Of a stretch of DNA of 64,000 nucleotides, positions 26,658 to 35,115 are shown piece after piece. Every line of letters begins with the position of its first letter. Positions within the stretch are counted from its first letter, which is position 1. The notes beneath the pieces are model-generated. The model was not told where the DNA came from, made no database searches, and saw only the letters and a list, made by a program, of their open reading frames with translations. The translations under genes were made by a program, and so were the position numbers. This stretch comes from Microbacterium sp. SORGH_AS_0969 (GTDB lineage Bacteria > Actinomycetota > Actinomycetes > Actinomycetales > Microbacteriaceae): contig NZ_JAUTAG010000001.1 of NCBI RefSeq assembly GCF_030818255.1, positions 2,480,001 to 2,544,000 on the forward strand, given 5' to 3'.

Positions 26658-29414
26658 GTGACGACAGCCCTGTACCGCCGATACCGCCCGCAGGCGTTCG
26701 GCGAGATGATCGGGCAGTCCCAGGTGACCGAGCCCCTGATGACCGCCCTGCGCAGCGATCGCGTCGGCCACGCCTACCTCTTCTCGGGTCCGCGCGGCTG
26801 CGGTAAGACCACGTCGGCGCGCATCCTCGCCCGGTGCCTCAACTGCGCCGCGGGCCCGACCGACACCCCCTGCGGCACGTGCGACAGCTGCGTCGAGCTC
26901 GGACGCGGCGGCAGCGGATCGCTCGACGTGGTCGAGATCGACGCCGCCAGCCACAACGGCGTCGATGATGCGCGCGATCTTCGCGAGCGCGCGATCTTCG
27001 CCCCCGCCCGCGACCGCTTCAAGATCTTCATCCTCGACGAGGCGCACATGGTGACGCAGCAGGGCTTCAACGCGCTGCTGAAGCTGGTCGAAGAGCCGCC
27101 GGCGCACGTGAAGTTCATCTTCGCGACCACTGAGCCCGAGAAGGTCCTCGGCACGATCCGTTCGCGGACGCACCACTACCCGTTCCGGCTCGTTCCGCCG
27201 GCCGCCATGCTCGAGTACGTCCAAGAGCTCTGCGAGAGCGAGAACGTCGGAGTCGAAGCCGGCGTGCTGCCGCTCGTCGTGCGTGCCGGCGGGGGCTCGC
27301 CGCGTGACACGTTGTCTCTGCTAGACCAGCTCATCGCCGGCAGTGACGCGGATGCCGCGGGCCACGTGCTCGTGCGGTACGAGCGTGCCGTGGCCCTCCT
27401 GGGATACACCCACTCCGAGCTCCTCGACGAGGTGGTCGATGCTTTCGCGGCGAACGACGGCGCCGGGGCTTTCGCCGCGGTCGACCGCGTGGTGCAGACC
27501 GGGCAAGACCCGCGTCGCTTCGTCGACGATCTGCTCGAGCGCCTGCGCGATCTCATCGTGGTCGCGGCGACCGGTGCCGGCGCCTCGGCCGTCCTGCGAG
27601 GCGTTCCCGACGACGAGCTCGAGCGCATGGCCCGGCAGGCCACGGCGTTCGGGGTGGCGCGCCTGTCGCGGACCGCCGACCTCGTTGTGGCCGCCCTCGA
27701 CGAGATGACGGGTGCCACCTCGCCGCGTCTGCAGCTCGAGCTGCTCGTCGCCCGCGTGCTCACCCACGCCGGGGTGTCGCAGGGCTCGTCCCCGGCGACG
27801 ATCCACGACCTCGACGCCGCCCGTGCGACGGCGCCCGCGACCCCGGTCGCCACCGGGCGGCCCGCGTCTCCTGCGGCCGACATCGCACCGGGGGGCGTCA
27901 GCGCTCCGCGCGTCGCGGCTCCGTCGACGCCGCGCATCGCGGCGCCGGGGTCGGCGACCCCGGCGGGCGGTTCTGCCGCGCCGGCCGTTGCTTCACCGGG
28001 GATCGCTTCGCCTGGCATCGCGGCACCGGGAATCGCGGCACCGCGGGTTGCCGCGCCGAACGCGGCCCCGCCGGTCGCGGCGCCGACGGCTGCTCCGAAC
28101 GTCGCGGCGCCGGTCGCATCGCCCCGTGTGGCGGCGCCGAACGTCGCGGCGCCGAACGTCGCGGCGCCCGCCGTCGCGCCGCCGGTCGAGGCTCAGAGCG
28201 CTGCCGCGCCGAGCGCCGCCGCGCCGAGCGCCGCGTCTCCCACCGCGCCGAGCGCCGCTCCGCCCGCCGAAGAAGACGCGCCCCCGCCGTTCACCGACGA
28301 TGACGCGCCGCCGCTCGACGACGAGCCCCGTCCCGTCGATGCTGCGCCCGAGCAAAGCGCACCGGCGCGAGAAGCGGCTCCGCGCGCCGCCGCCGGCTCC
28401 CACGACGAGGCGCACCCGTTCGACACCGCGCCCACCCCCGACGGCCCCGCCGCTGACGCCGACCGTGCGAGCGCGACGCGCGCGGGTAACGCTCCCGCGC
28501 CGACGCCCGCCTCGGCCCAGCCGGCCACCCCCGCCCCGGAAGCAGCCCCCGCGGCGGACACCCCCGTGTCCGACACCCGCACCGAGCCCGACCCTTCTCC
28601 GCTCGAGCCGGTCGCTCCGACTCCGCCGGCGATCCCCGTCGGACCCATCGAACTCGGACACGTGCGCGACGCGTGGCCCGAGATCCTGGCTCAGCTCGAG
28701 GTGGCCAGCCGGCCGTCGTGGCTCATCGTCTCGACAGCGACGGTCGCGGCTTTCGACGACGACGTGCTGACGCTGCTTTTCCGCACGGCGAGCGACCTGA
28801 CGGCGTTCAAGACGCGCTCGGCCGACGGCGGTCCGAGCGAAGACCTGCGTCAAGCGATCCTCGCCGTCCTCGGCGTGCGGGTGAAATACCTCGCGCGCCT
28901 CGACGGCGACGGCCCGGGTGGCCCCGGCCCTGGTGGCCCGCGCGGCAGCGGGTCCGGCTCGCCGGCCGCTCCGCCCCGCGGGGGAGCGACCGCGGGCGCT
29001 CCCGCGCGGTCCTCGGCACCGTACTCGGCGAGCGTGACCGATTGGGCGGTGGCACCGATCCCCGGTGCCGCTCCGACGGTCGCGTCTCCCGCCGCGGCCC
29101 TGGCCGTCGACGACGAACCCGAAGAGGCCCGTCCGACGATCGCGCCCGCGGCTGCCTCGACCGTCCGCGAGGGCGGCGTGCTCCCCGCGACCGAGGTCTC
29201 CCGGTCGGTGCCGGCACCCGACGAGGTCGACGACGACGACGTGATCCCGCCCGCCGACGAAGCGCCCGATGTGCCCGTTCCGCCGGTCGTGGTTCCGCGC
29301 ATGCCCCCGCTTCGCGGCGGCGTCCAGCGATACGGTGAGGCCGTCGTCCGCCAGATGCTCGGCGCGACGTACCTGCGCGACGAGCCCTACGAGCCCCCGA
29401 CGAGGTTCACCTGA
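26658..29414 (+). CDS. dnaX: DNA polymerase III subunit gamma/tau
   Basis: A 918-residue clamp-loader ATPase. The AAA+ domain has Walker A in [19 protein letters not shown] (near residue 45), the zinc-binding cysteines CLNCAAG...CGTCDSC, Walker [10 protein letters not shown] and sensor residues after [11 protein letters not shown]. The clamp-loader domain III follows to about residue 385. The remaining 500 residues are mostly a low-complexity Ala/Pro/Val tail with repeats of AAPNVA and APSAA type, plus a short conserved block around residues 660-745 ([20 protein letters not shown]). The GTG start has no ribosome-binding site but a -10 box at leaderless distance. It overlaps recR by one base. 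Confidence 0.96.
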   Translation: MTTALYRRYRPQAFGEMIGQSQVTEPLMTALRSDRVGHAYLFSGPRGCGKTTSARILARCLNCAAGPTDTPCGTCDSCVELGRGGSGSLDVVEIDAASHNGVDDARDLRERAIFAPARDRFKIFILDEAHMVTQQGFNALLKLVEEPPAHVKFIFATTEPEKVLGTIRSRTHHYPFRLVPPAAMLEYVQELCESENVGVEAGVLPLVVRAGGGSPRDTLSLLDQLIAGSDADAAGHVLVRYERAVALLGYTHSELLDEVVDAFAANDGAGAFAAVDRVVQTGQDPRRFVDDLLERLRDLIVVAATGAGASAVLRGVPDDELERMARQATAFGVARLSRTADLVVAALDEMTGATSPRLQLELLVARVLTHAGVSQGSSPATIHDLDAARATAPATPVATGRPASPAADIAPGGVSAPRVAAPSTPRIAAPGSATPAGGSAAPAVASPGIASPGIAAPGIAAPRVAAPNAAPPVAAPTAAPNVAAPVASPRVAAPNVAAPNVAAPAVAPPVEAQSAAAPSAAAPSAASPTAPSAAPPAEEDAPPPFTDDDAPPLDDEPRPVDAAPEQSAPAREAAPRAAAGSHDEAHPFDTAPTPDGPAADADRASATRAGNAPAPTPASAQPATPAPEAAPAADTPVSDTRTEPDPSPLEPVAPTPPAIPVGPIELGHVRDAWPEILAQLEVASRPSWLIVSTATVAAFDDDVLTLLFRTASDLTAFKTRSADGGPSEDLRQAILAVLGVRVKYLARLDGDGPGGPGPGGPRGSGSGSPAAPPRGGATAGAPARSSAPYSASVTDWAVAPIPGAAPTVASPAAALAVDDEPEEARPTIAPAAASTVREGGVLPATEVSRSVPAPDEVDDDDVIPPADEAPDVPVPPVVVPRMPPLRGGVQRYGEAVVRQMLGATYLRDEPYEPPTRFT

Positions 29415-30007
29415 TGTACGACGGCATCGTCCAAGACCTGATCGACGAGTTCGGCCGGCTCCCGGGGATCGGTCCGAAGTCGGCCCAGCGCATCGCGTTC
29501 CACATCCTGCAGTCGCCGAGCTTCGACGTGTCGCGGCTGTCGACGCTGCTCGGCGAGATCCGCGACAAGGTGAAGTTCTGCGAGATCTGCGGCAACGTCT
29601 CCGAGCAGGAGCGGTGCTCGATCTGCCGTGATCCCCGACGCAACCCCGCGCTCATCTGCGTCGTCGAAGACGCGAAAGACGTCGCGGCGATCGAGCGCAC
29701 ACGCGAGTTCCGTGGTCTCTACCACGTGCTCGGCGGGGCGATCAGCCCCATCGCGGGCATCGGTCCCGACGACCTCCGCGTCGCCCAGCTCATGCAGCGT
29801 CTCGCCGACGGCACCGTCCAAGAAGTGATCCTCGCGACCAATCCGAACCTCGAGGGCGAGGCCACGGCCACGTACCTCAGCCGCTTGCTGCACACCCTCG
29901 AGATCCGCGTCACGCGCTTGGCATCCGGTCTTCCGGTGGGTGGCGACCTCGAGTACGCCGACGAGGTCACCCTCGGTCGTGCCTTCGAAGGCAGACGCAC
30001 TCTCTGA
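29414..30007 (+). CDS. recR: Recombination mediator protein RecR
   Basis: A 197-residue protein of standard RecR length. It has an N-terminal helix-hairpin-helix ([20 protein letters not shown]), a four-cysteine zinc finger ([19 protein letters not shown]) and a Toprim domain ([16 protein letters not shown] through GATAT-type [13 protein letters not shown]). It loads RecA onto gapped DNA with RecFO. Its ATG overlaps the dnaX stop (TGATG), the usual dnaX-recR operon of bacteria. Confidence 0.97.
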   Translation: MYDGIVQDLIDEFGRLPGIGPKSAQRIAFHILQSPSFDVSRLSTLLGEIRDKVKFCEICGNVSEQERCSICRDPRRNPALICVVEDAKDVAAIERTREFRGLYHVLGGAISPIAGIGPDDLRVAQLMQRLADGTVQEVILATNPNLEGEATATYLSRLLHTLEIRVTRLASGLPVGGDLEYADEVTLGRAFEGRRTL

Positions 30008-30117
30008 CCGTCCTCCGCGCCCGCGCGGACAGTTCACCCGGCGGGTGATGACGCGTGACGTCGAGCGTTGCCATGTCGTAGCCCGTTCGTTCACCCCCTG
30101 CTCGCGCTGCGGCTACG

Positions 30118-30148
30118 GCAGAACGGCACTTTCTGTTCTGCGGAACAG
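30118..30148. promoter_or_regulatory. Overlapping inverted repeats, operator or alternative hairpins
   Basis: GCAGAAC (30118-30124) pairs with GTTCTGC (30135-30141), and CTGTTC (30133-30138) pairs with GAACAG (30143-30148). The two pairings share bases and exclude each other. They lie 50-80 bases before the hypothetical gene at 30200, where a promoter or leader is expected. Confidence 0.4.
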
Positions 30149-30199
30149 CTCGAGACGACCCGAAAGTCCGACGCTCAGTCCGTCAGACAGGGGCTTTCC

Positions 30200-30736
30200 G
30201 TGAGCGATCGACTCACCGTCGCGCGCGCCCGCACCGGGCGCGTGATCTTCGACACCTTCCGTTCTCACTACGACCCGCGCCTCGCCGCGTGGTTGTTGCT
30301 GCGTTCGCACTTCCTCCCGGAGCTGGCCGCGGCGCACCTCGAAGCCCAGGCCGCGACGCCGAGCGAGAGCATCGTCTCGCTGGGTGTGTTCGGCGTGTGG
30401 CGGTTGCTCGCGACCAATAACCGCGAACTCGCGCGTTGCGCCGCCGTGTACACGTCCCCGGCAGCGGCCGTCGCAGCCGCCCGGCGCGATCAGAGCCGCG
30501 CCGCCGACCTGCAGCTGACGGCCGTCCGAGGCCCCGGGTCGACCAAGCACGGCTGGATCCTGCGCAGCGCGGGGGTGCCGGTCGTGACGACGGCCCGGTG
30601 GTACGAGTCGGCGGGCGAGGCCATGGCAGCCGGTCGAACGGCGGTGAACGTCTTCGCCTCGGCGCAGGTGGTCGACGGAGTGAGCATCGGCACCCCCTCC
30701 GGCCGACGTTCCCGCGTGCTGGACAGGACGACGTGA
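30200..30736 (+). CDS. Hypothetical protein, 178 residues, with internal duplication
   Basis: A soluble 178-residue protein with no signal peptide. Two segments look alike: residues around WRLLATNNRELARCAAVYTS and WILRSAGVPVVTTARWYES share the spacing W-x-L, then A-x-x-Y-x-S followed by an Ala-rich helix. This recalls the small repeated units of DUF1508 (YegP-like) proteins, but similarity is weak. The GTG start at 30200 follows a weak AGGGGC site. It lies between recR and the PASTA kinase gene, 30 bases before the latter, in the same direction. Function unknown. Confidence 0.65.
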   Translation: MSDRLTVARARTGRVIFDTFRSHYDPRLAAWLLLRSHFLPELAAAHLEAQAATPSESIVSLGVFGVWRLLATNNRELARCAAVYTSPAAAVAAARRDQSRAADLQLTAVRGPGSTKHGWILRSAGVPVVTTARWYESAGEAMAAGRTAVNVFASAQVVDGVSIGTPSGRRSRVLDRTT

Positions 30737-30766
30737 CACGCGGTCCGCGCGCCCTCGGGCGTCGCC

Positions 30767-32461
30767 GTGGGTGAGGGCGAACAGGCGGGGGTCATCGCCG
30801 GCCGCTTCCGTCTCGGCGGGCTCCTCGGCTCGGGCGGTACCGCGTCGGTGTTCTCGGCGGAGGACACGGTCACCGGACGTCGGGTCGCCGTGAAGCTCCT
30901 CCATCCGCACCTCTCCGAGAGTCCCGAGGTGCGCGCAGCCTTCCTCGACGAGGCGAAGCGCATCGCCACCCTCTCGCACCCCTGCGTCGTCACGATCGTC
31001 GACCTCGGCACGTTCCTCGACGGTGACACCCCGATCGCGTGGATCGCGCAGCAGCTCGTGGACGGACGGACGCTCGCCGAGCACGTGCGCGTCGAGGGCG
31101 TGCTCTCGCCGGCCAAGGTCGTCGACGTCGGCTCGGACGTCCTGTCCGGACTCGCCGCCGCCCATCGTGCCGGGCTGATCCATCGCGACGTGTCGCCCGC
31201 GAATGTGCTCGTCCGCCACGTCGACGGGGGACTCAAGGCGACGCTGCTCGACTTCGGTCTCGCCGACGCGGCGGGCCGCACGGCGCACGGCGACGACGTG
31301 CTGCGCAGCTCCGTCACCACGGCCACGGCAGGGGTCGTCGGCAACGCCCATTTCGCGTCTCCGGAGCAGTTGTCCGGGAGCGCGGTCGGACTCGCGGGCG
31401 ATCTCTATCAAGTGGGCGGGCTGCTCTACTTCGCCCTGACGGGGCGAGCTCCGTTCGAGGGCGGCGACCGAGCAGCCGTCGTGCGCGGGCACCTGAACGC
31501 GCCTCCACCGGTCCCGTCGGTGCGGCGACGCGGGATCCCGCAGGCGATCGACAGGGTCGTGGTCCGCGCGCTGCTGAAGGATCCCTCGCTTCGCTACACG
31601 GATGCCGACGAGATGCGCCGAGCCCTCCTCGCGACGCTGCCTCCCGACGCCCCGCAGCCGGCACCTCCGCGGGCATCTTCGCCGTCCGCGACGGCGATGA
31701 CCACCGCAACGCGGGCGCTGGCACCCGCGCCTCCTGCCATCGAGACGCCGCCTCCCGTCGAGGAGCAGCCCCCGCGCGAGCGTCGCGCTGCCGGATGGGG
31801 CCTCGTCATCGCGATCATCGCCGTGCTCGTCGCCACCGCCACGGCCGTGCCGTTGCTCTCGGGCGCCGGACGCACGGCGCCCCCCGCCGAGGCCGTCACC
31901 CCCGACGACGCCGCGACCCCGTCCGCCACGGCCGCGATCACGCCGGGGACGGCGGCACCCTCCGCCTCGGTCGCGGCGACGGTCGTTCCGGCCCTGACCA
32001 CCGTCGCCGACGCCGCCTCGATCCTCGCGGCGACCGGTCTCCGCCTGGGAGACGTGCGCACGCGCGACGACGTCGCGCCCGCGGGAACGGTCCTCGAGTC
32101 CGACCCCGCGGCGGGCACGACCGTCGTGCGGGGATCGACCGTCCGTCTCACGGTGGCATCCGGCTCGAACGCGGTTCCCGACGTCACCGGGATGGATGCG
32201 GCGGCGGCGGACGCGCACCTGCGAGCGGCCGGCTTCACGTCGACCACAGTGACCGTCGTCTCGGAGCGGCCCGCCGGGCTCGTCCTGGGGAGCGAACCCG
32301 CCGCGGGCAGTTCGGTGGCGCTCGGAAGCGCCGTCCGCGTGCTCGTCGCCGCGGCACCGCTGCCGAGCCCCACGGTCTCGCCGCCCGCCCCCACGTCGAC
32401 GCCGAGTCCGTCGCCCACGGCGACGGTCCTGCCGACCTCGTCGCCTACGCCGGCGCGCTGA
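30767..32461 (+). CDS. PASTA-domain Ser/Thr protein kinase
   Basis: A 564-residue transmembrane kinase. The Hanks-type domain (about residues 10-280) has a Gly-rich loop LGSGGTASVF, VAVKLL with the ATP lysine, the catalytic loop HRDVSPANVL, LDFGLAD and a SPEQL activation segment. A Pro/Ala linker leads to one membrane segment (LVIAIIAVLVATATAVPLL, near 350). Two extracellular PASTA repeats (about 410-540) and a Pro/Ser/Thr-rich end follow. PASTA domains bind peptidoglycan fragments, so it likely senses the cell wall. The usual lysine of HRDxKPxN is Ser here. GTG 30767 is the first start after the upstream stop; no good ribosome-binding site was found. Confidence 0.93.
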   Translation: MGEGEQAGVIAGRFRLGGLLGSGGTASVFSAEDTVTGRRVAVKLLHPHLSESPEVRAAFLDEAKRIATLSHPCVVTIVDLGTFLDGDTPIAWIAQQLVDGRTLAEHVRVEGVLSPAKVVDVGSDVLSGLAAAHRAGLIHRDVSPANVLVRHVDGGLKATLLDFGLADAAGRTAHGDDVLRSSVTTATAGVVGNAHFASPEQLSGSAVGLAGDLYQVGGLLYFALTGRAPFEGGDRAAVVRGHLNAPPPVPSVRRRGIPQAIDRVVVRALLKDPSLRYTDADEMRRALLATLPPDAPQPAPPRASSPSATAMTTATRALAPAPPAIETPPPVEEQPPRERRAAGWGLVIAIIAVLVATATAVPLLSGAGRTAPPAEAVTPDDAATPSATAAITPGTAAPSASVAATVVPALTTVADAASILAATGLRLGDVRTRDDVAPAGTVLESDPAAGTTVVRGSTVRLTVASGSNAVPDVTGMDAAAADAHLRAAGFTSTTVTVVSERPAGLVLGSEPAAGSSVALGSAVRVLVAAAPLPSPTVSPPAPTSTPSPSPTATVLPTSSPTPAR

Positions 32462-32557
32462 TCCCGCGCGCGGGAGGAGTGCGCCCGGGTCGCGCGAGGC
32501 CGCGGCATCCTCCGGCGTGCCGCGCGGTGCACCGGCACCGGCGCCATCGACGTCCGT

Positions 32558-32634
32558 CGTTCACCTTCGCGCGTCCAGCGTTCACCCGTCGGTCAGGGCG
32601 TGTGGCGGGGTGAGGTCGGCCGCGTTCACTGCCC
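32558..32634 (+). promoter_or_regulatory. Candidate PHO box array upstream of pstC
   Basis: GTTCACC occurs at 32559 and 32580 and GTTCACT at 32624. From 32580 the sequence can be cut into 11-base units (GTTCACCCGTC, GGTCAGGGCGT, and so on to GTTCACTGCCC), the period and consensus known for PhoP boxes of Streptomyces-type actinobacteria. The rest of the 324-base space 32462-32785 holds no gene; GGAG at 32777-32780 is the ribosome-binding site of pstC. Control by phosphate starvation is an inference. Confidence 0.5.
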
Positions 32635-32785
32635 GCTCATAGCGTCTCGCATGCCGGTTACCCGAGCCGGCTCCCGGCGGACGAGCGAGACGCATCGCCG
32701 TTCGCACAGCCGCCCGCCGCCGCCCGCGACCACCCGTCATCGGCGGGAACGAGTGTCTGCGGCGGCCGCGATCCCTGGAGCATGA

Positions 32786-33802
32786 ATGACCGATCTGACC
32801 ACCGAGGTGCTGCCGTCGCGCCCGGCGGGACCGCCCGAGCCCCGATCTCTGCGGAGCGCCCCCGTCGTGGGCGACCGCGTCTTCCGCAGCGGAGCCTACG
32901 CGGCCGGCATCATCACCGTGGCGGTCATGCTCGCCGTCGGAGTGTTCCTGACGGCGCGGGCGGGTGACGCGCTCGTCGTCGCCGGTCCGTCGTTCCTCAC
33001 CACGCAGGAGTGGTCGCCCGAGACGGGGACGTTCGGCGTCGCCGCCGTCCTGTTCGGCACCGTGACGATCGCACTCGTCGCGATGGCGATCTCCGTCCCG
33101 CTGGCACTCGGGACCGCGCTGCTCATCAGCGAGATCGTCCCGCCCCGGCTGCGGTCGTTCCTCATCACCATGGTCGATCTCATGGCGGCGGTCCCCAGCG
33201 TCGTGTTCGGGCTGTGGGGGGTGTTCTTCCTGCAGGCGAACGTCATCCCGGTCGCCGAGTGGATCTCGACCTACTTCGGCTGGATCCCGATCTTCGACGT
33301 GACGGATGCCGCGGGCACCCGACTCACGGAGGCGGGGGCGTTCACCTCGTCCGCGTTCATCGCCGGCATCGTGGTCGCGCTCATGGTGGTGCCCACCCAG
33401 ACCTCGGTCATGCGCGAGGCGTTCTCGCAGGCGCCGCTGGGGGAGCGCGAGGGGGCGCTGGCGCTCGGATCGACGCGCTGGGGAATGATCCGCGCGGTCG
33501 TCCTGCCCTTCGGCCGCGGCGGGATCATCGGCGGAACCATGCTGGGCCTCGGGCGTGCGCTCGGCGAGACGATCGCGGTGGTCATGATCATCTCCCCGAT
33601 CTTCACCATCAACACCCAACTGCTGAAGACGGGAACGAACTCGGTGTCGGCCCTCATCGCCCTGCGCTACGGCGAGGCGAGTCAGTTCGGTCTGTCTGCG
33701 CTCATGGCGGCGGGCCTGGTGCTGTTCATCATCACGCTCATCGTGAACTTCACGGCGTCCACGATCGTGGCTCGCAGTCGATCCGGGGCGGAGAGCACCT
33801 GA
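32786..33802 (+). CDS. pstC: Phosphate ABC transporter permease PstC
   Basis: A 338-residue inner-membrane permease with a long hydrophilic N-terminus and about six membrane segments. PstC features include DLMAAVPSVVFGLWGVFF (near residue 135) and the ABC-permease EAA loop EREGALALGSTRWGMIRAVV (near 225) followed by GLGRALGETIAVVMI. The ATG at 32786 was chosen over one at 32782 in another frame because only this one gives the transporter. The stop overlaps the pstA start (TGATG). It forms the channel with PstA and takes phosphate from the binding protein. Confidence 0.96.
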   Translation: MTDLTTEVLPSRPAGPPEPRSLRSAPVVGDRVFRSGAYAAGIITVAVMLAVGVFLTARAGDALVVAGPSFLTTQEWSPETGTFGVAAVLFGTVTIALVAMAISVPLALGTALLISEIVPPRLRSFLITMVDLMAAVPSVVFGLWGVFFLQANVIPVAEWISTYFGWIPIFDVTDAAGTRLTEAGAFTSSAFIAGIVVALMVVPTQTSVMREAFSQAPLGEREGALALGSTRWGMIRAVVLPFGRGGIIGGTMLGLGRALGETIAVVMIISPIFTINTQLLKTGTNSVSALIALRYGEASQFGLSALMAAGLVLFIITLIVNFTASTIVARSRSGAEST

Positions 33803-35115
33803 TGGCGATCGTCACCCCCGAGGCGCCCACCGCCGACGAGGGCGTGCCGCGTCAGCCGATCCGCACGACGATTCCCCTCCGAGACGGTCACGTGGGAGAG
33901 CGCCGCGACCTGCGCACCGTGCCCTTCGGCGATCGGTTCGACCTGCTCGGCAGCATGGCCGCGAGCCTCGCCCTGTCGTCGCTGCTGTTCGGCTGGCTCA
34001 CTCCGATGACGGGCGGCATCGGCTGGGCGGTGCTGTCGTTCATCGCGTTCCTCGGGATCTACGCGGTCATGTCGTCGCTGCGGGCCGACCGTCTCGCGGT
34101 GCGCGAGCGCATCGTGACGGCGCTGTTCTACTCGGCCGGGATCCTGCTCCTCGGAGCGCTGACGTTCGTGCTCTTCTTCACGCTGATCCGCGGATCCTCG
34201 GCGCTGTTCCACGGCAACTTCTTCGTCGAGACCATGACGACGGCGGGTCCGCTCGACCCCCTGACCGTGGGCGGTATCGCGCACGCCGTCGTGGGCACGC
34301 TCATCCAGATCGGCATCGCCCTCTTCATCACCATTCCCCTGGGGGTGATGACGGCCGTGTTCCTCAACGAGGTCGGCGGACCCTTCGCGCGCTTCGTGCG
34401 GACGGTGTCGGATGCCATGACGGCGCTGCCCTCGATCGTGGCGGGCCTGTTCGTCTATGCGGCCGTCGTCACCCTGATCACCCACGAGCGCTCGGGCTTC
34501 GCGGCATCCATCGCCATCAGCGTGATGATGCTGCCCATCATCATCCGCGCCTCCGATGTGGTGCTGCGCCTGGTTCCCCACAATCTCCGCGAGGCCTCGT
34601 ACGCCCTCGGGTCGAGTCGCTGGCGCACCGTGTGGAACGTCGTCCTGCCGACGTCGCGCTCGGGACTGGTCACGGCGGTGATCCTCGGGACGGCCCGAGG
34701 GATCGGCGAGACTTCGCCCGTGCTGCTGACCTCCGGCGTCACGGCGCAGATGAACCTCAACCCCTTCTCGGGGCCGATGATCTCGCTTCCGCTGCAGGTC
34801 TTCGACTTCGTCAAGTCGCCCGAGCCGAACATGATCGCCCGCGGTTTCGGTGCGGCGGCGACCCTCGTCCTGCTCGTCCTGACGCTTTTCATCATCGCCC
34901 GCCTCATCGGCGGACGTGGTCCTGGGCAGCTCTCGGACCGTCAGCGTCGCGCCGCGATGGCCGCGTCGGCGCGAGACCTGCGTCGCATCAGCGCGGATCC
35001 CGCGCAGCACTCGCGGGCCGTGCGGCGCTTGTCCACGGCATCCCGTGTCCCGTTCTTCGGCGGGCGCGCAGCCCCCGTCGCTCGTCCCCGATCCCCCGAG
35101 GAGAACCCGTCGTGA
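33802..35115 (+). CDS. pstA: Phosphate ABC transporter permease PstA
   Basis: A 437-residue permease, longer than the usual 280-300 residues because of an N-terminal cytoplasmic stretch with two or three additional hydrophobic segments and a basic C-terminal tail of about 60 residues. The core has DAMTALPSIVAGLFVYAAVV (near 200), the EAA loop LREASYALGSSRWRTVWNVV (near 265) and ARGIGETSPVLLTS. The ATG overlaps the pstC stop, and its own stop overlaps the pstS GTG, so the three genes are translationally coupled. It forms the transmembrane channel with PstC. Confidence 0.95.
   Translation: MAIVTPEAPTADEGVPRQPIRTTIPLRDGHVGERRDLRTVPFGDRFDLLGSMAASLALSSLLFGWLTPMTGGIGWAVLSFIAFLGIYAVMSSLRADRLAVRERIVTALFYSAGILLLGALTFVLFFTLIRGSSALFHGNFFVETMTTAGPLDPLTVGGIAHAVVGTLIQIGIALFITIPLGVMTAVFLNEVGGPFARFVRTVSDAMTALPSIVAGLFVYAAVVTLITHERSGFAASIAISVMMLPIIIRASDVVLRLVPHNLREASYALGSSRWRTVWNVVLPTSRSGLVTAVILGTARGIGETSPVLLTSGVTAQMNLNPFSGPMISLPLQVFDFVKSPEPNMIARGFGAAATLVLLVLTLFIIARLIGGRGPGQLSDRQRRAAMAASARDLRRISADPAQHSRAVRRLSTASRVPFFGGRAAPVARPRSPEENPS

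Noticed and set aside
27960..28260. Regularly repeated units in dnaX considered as a CRISPR-like array
   Set aside because: The units are short, uneven and in frame, and encode an Ala/Pro-rich linker; there are no spacers.
30118..30148. SOS box (LexA site) before the gene at 30200, next to recR
   Set aside because: The half-sites are arranged GTTC-N4-GAAC or GAAC-N10-GTTC, not the GAAC-N4-GTTC of actinobacterial LexA sites.
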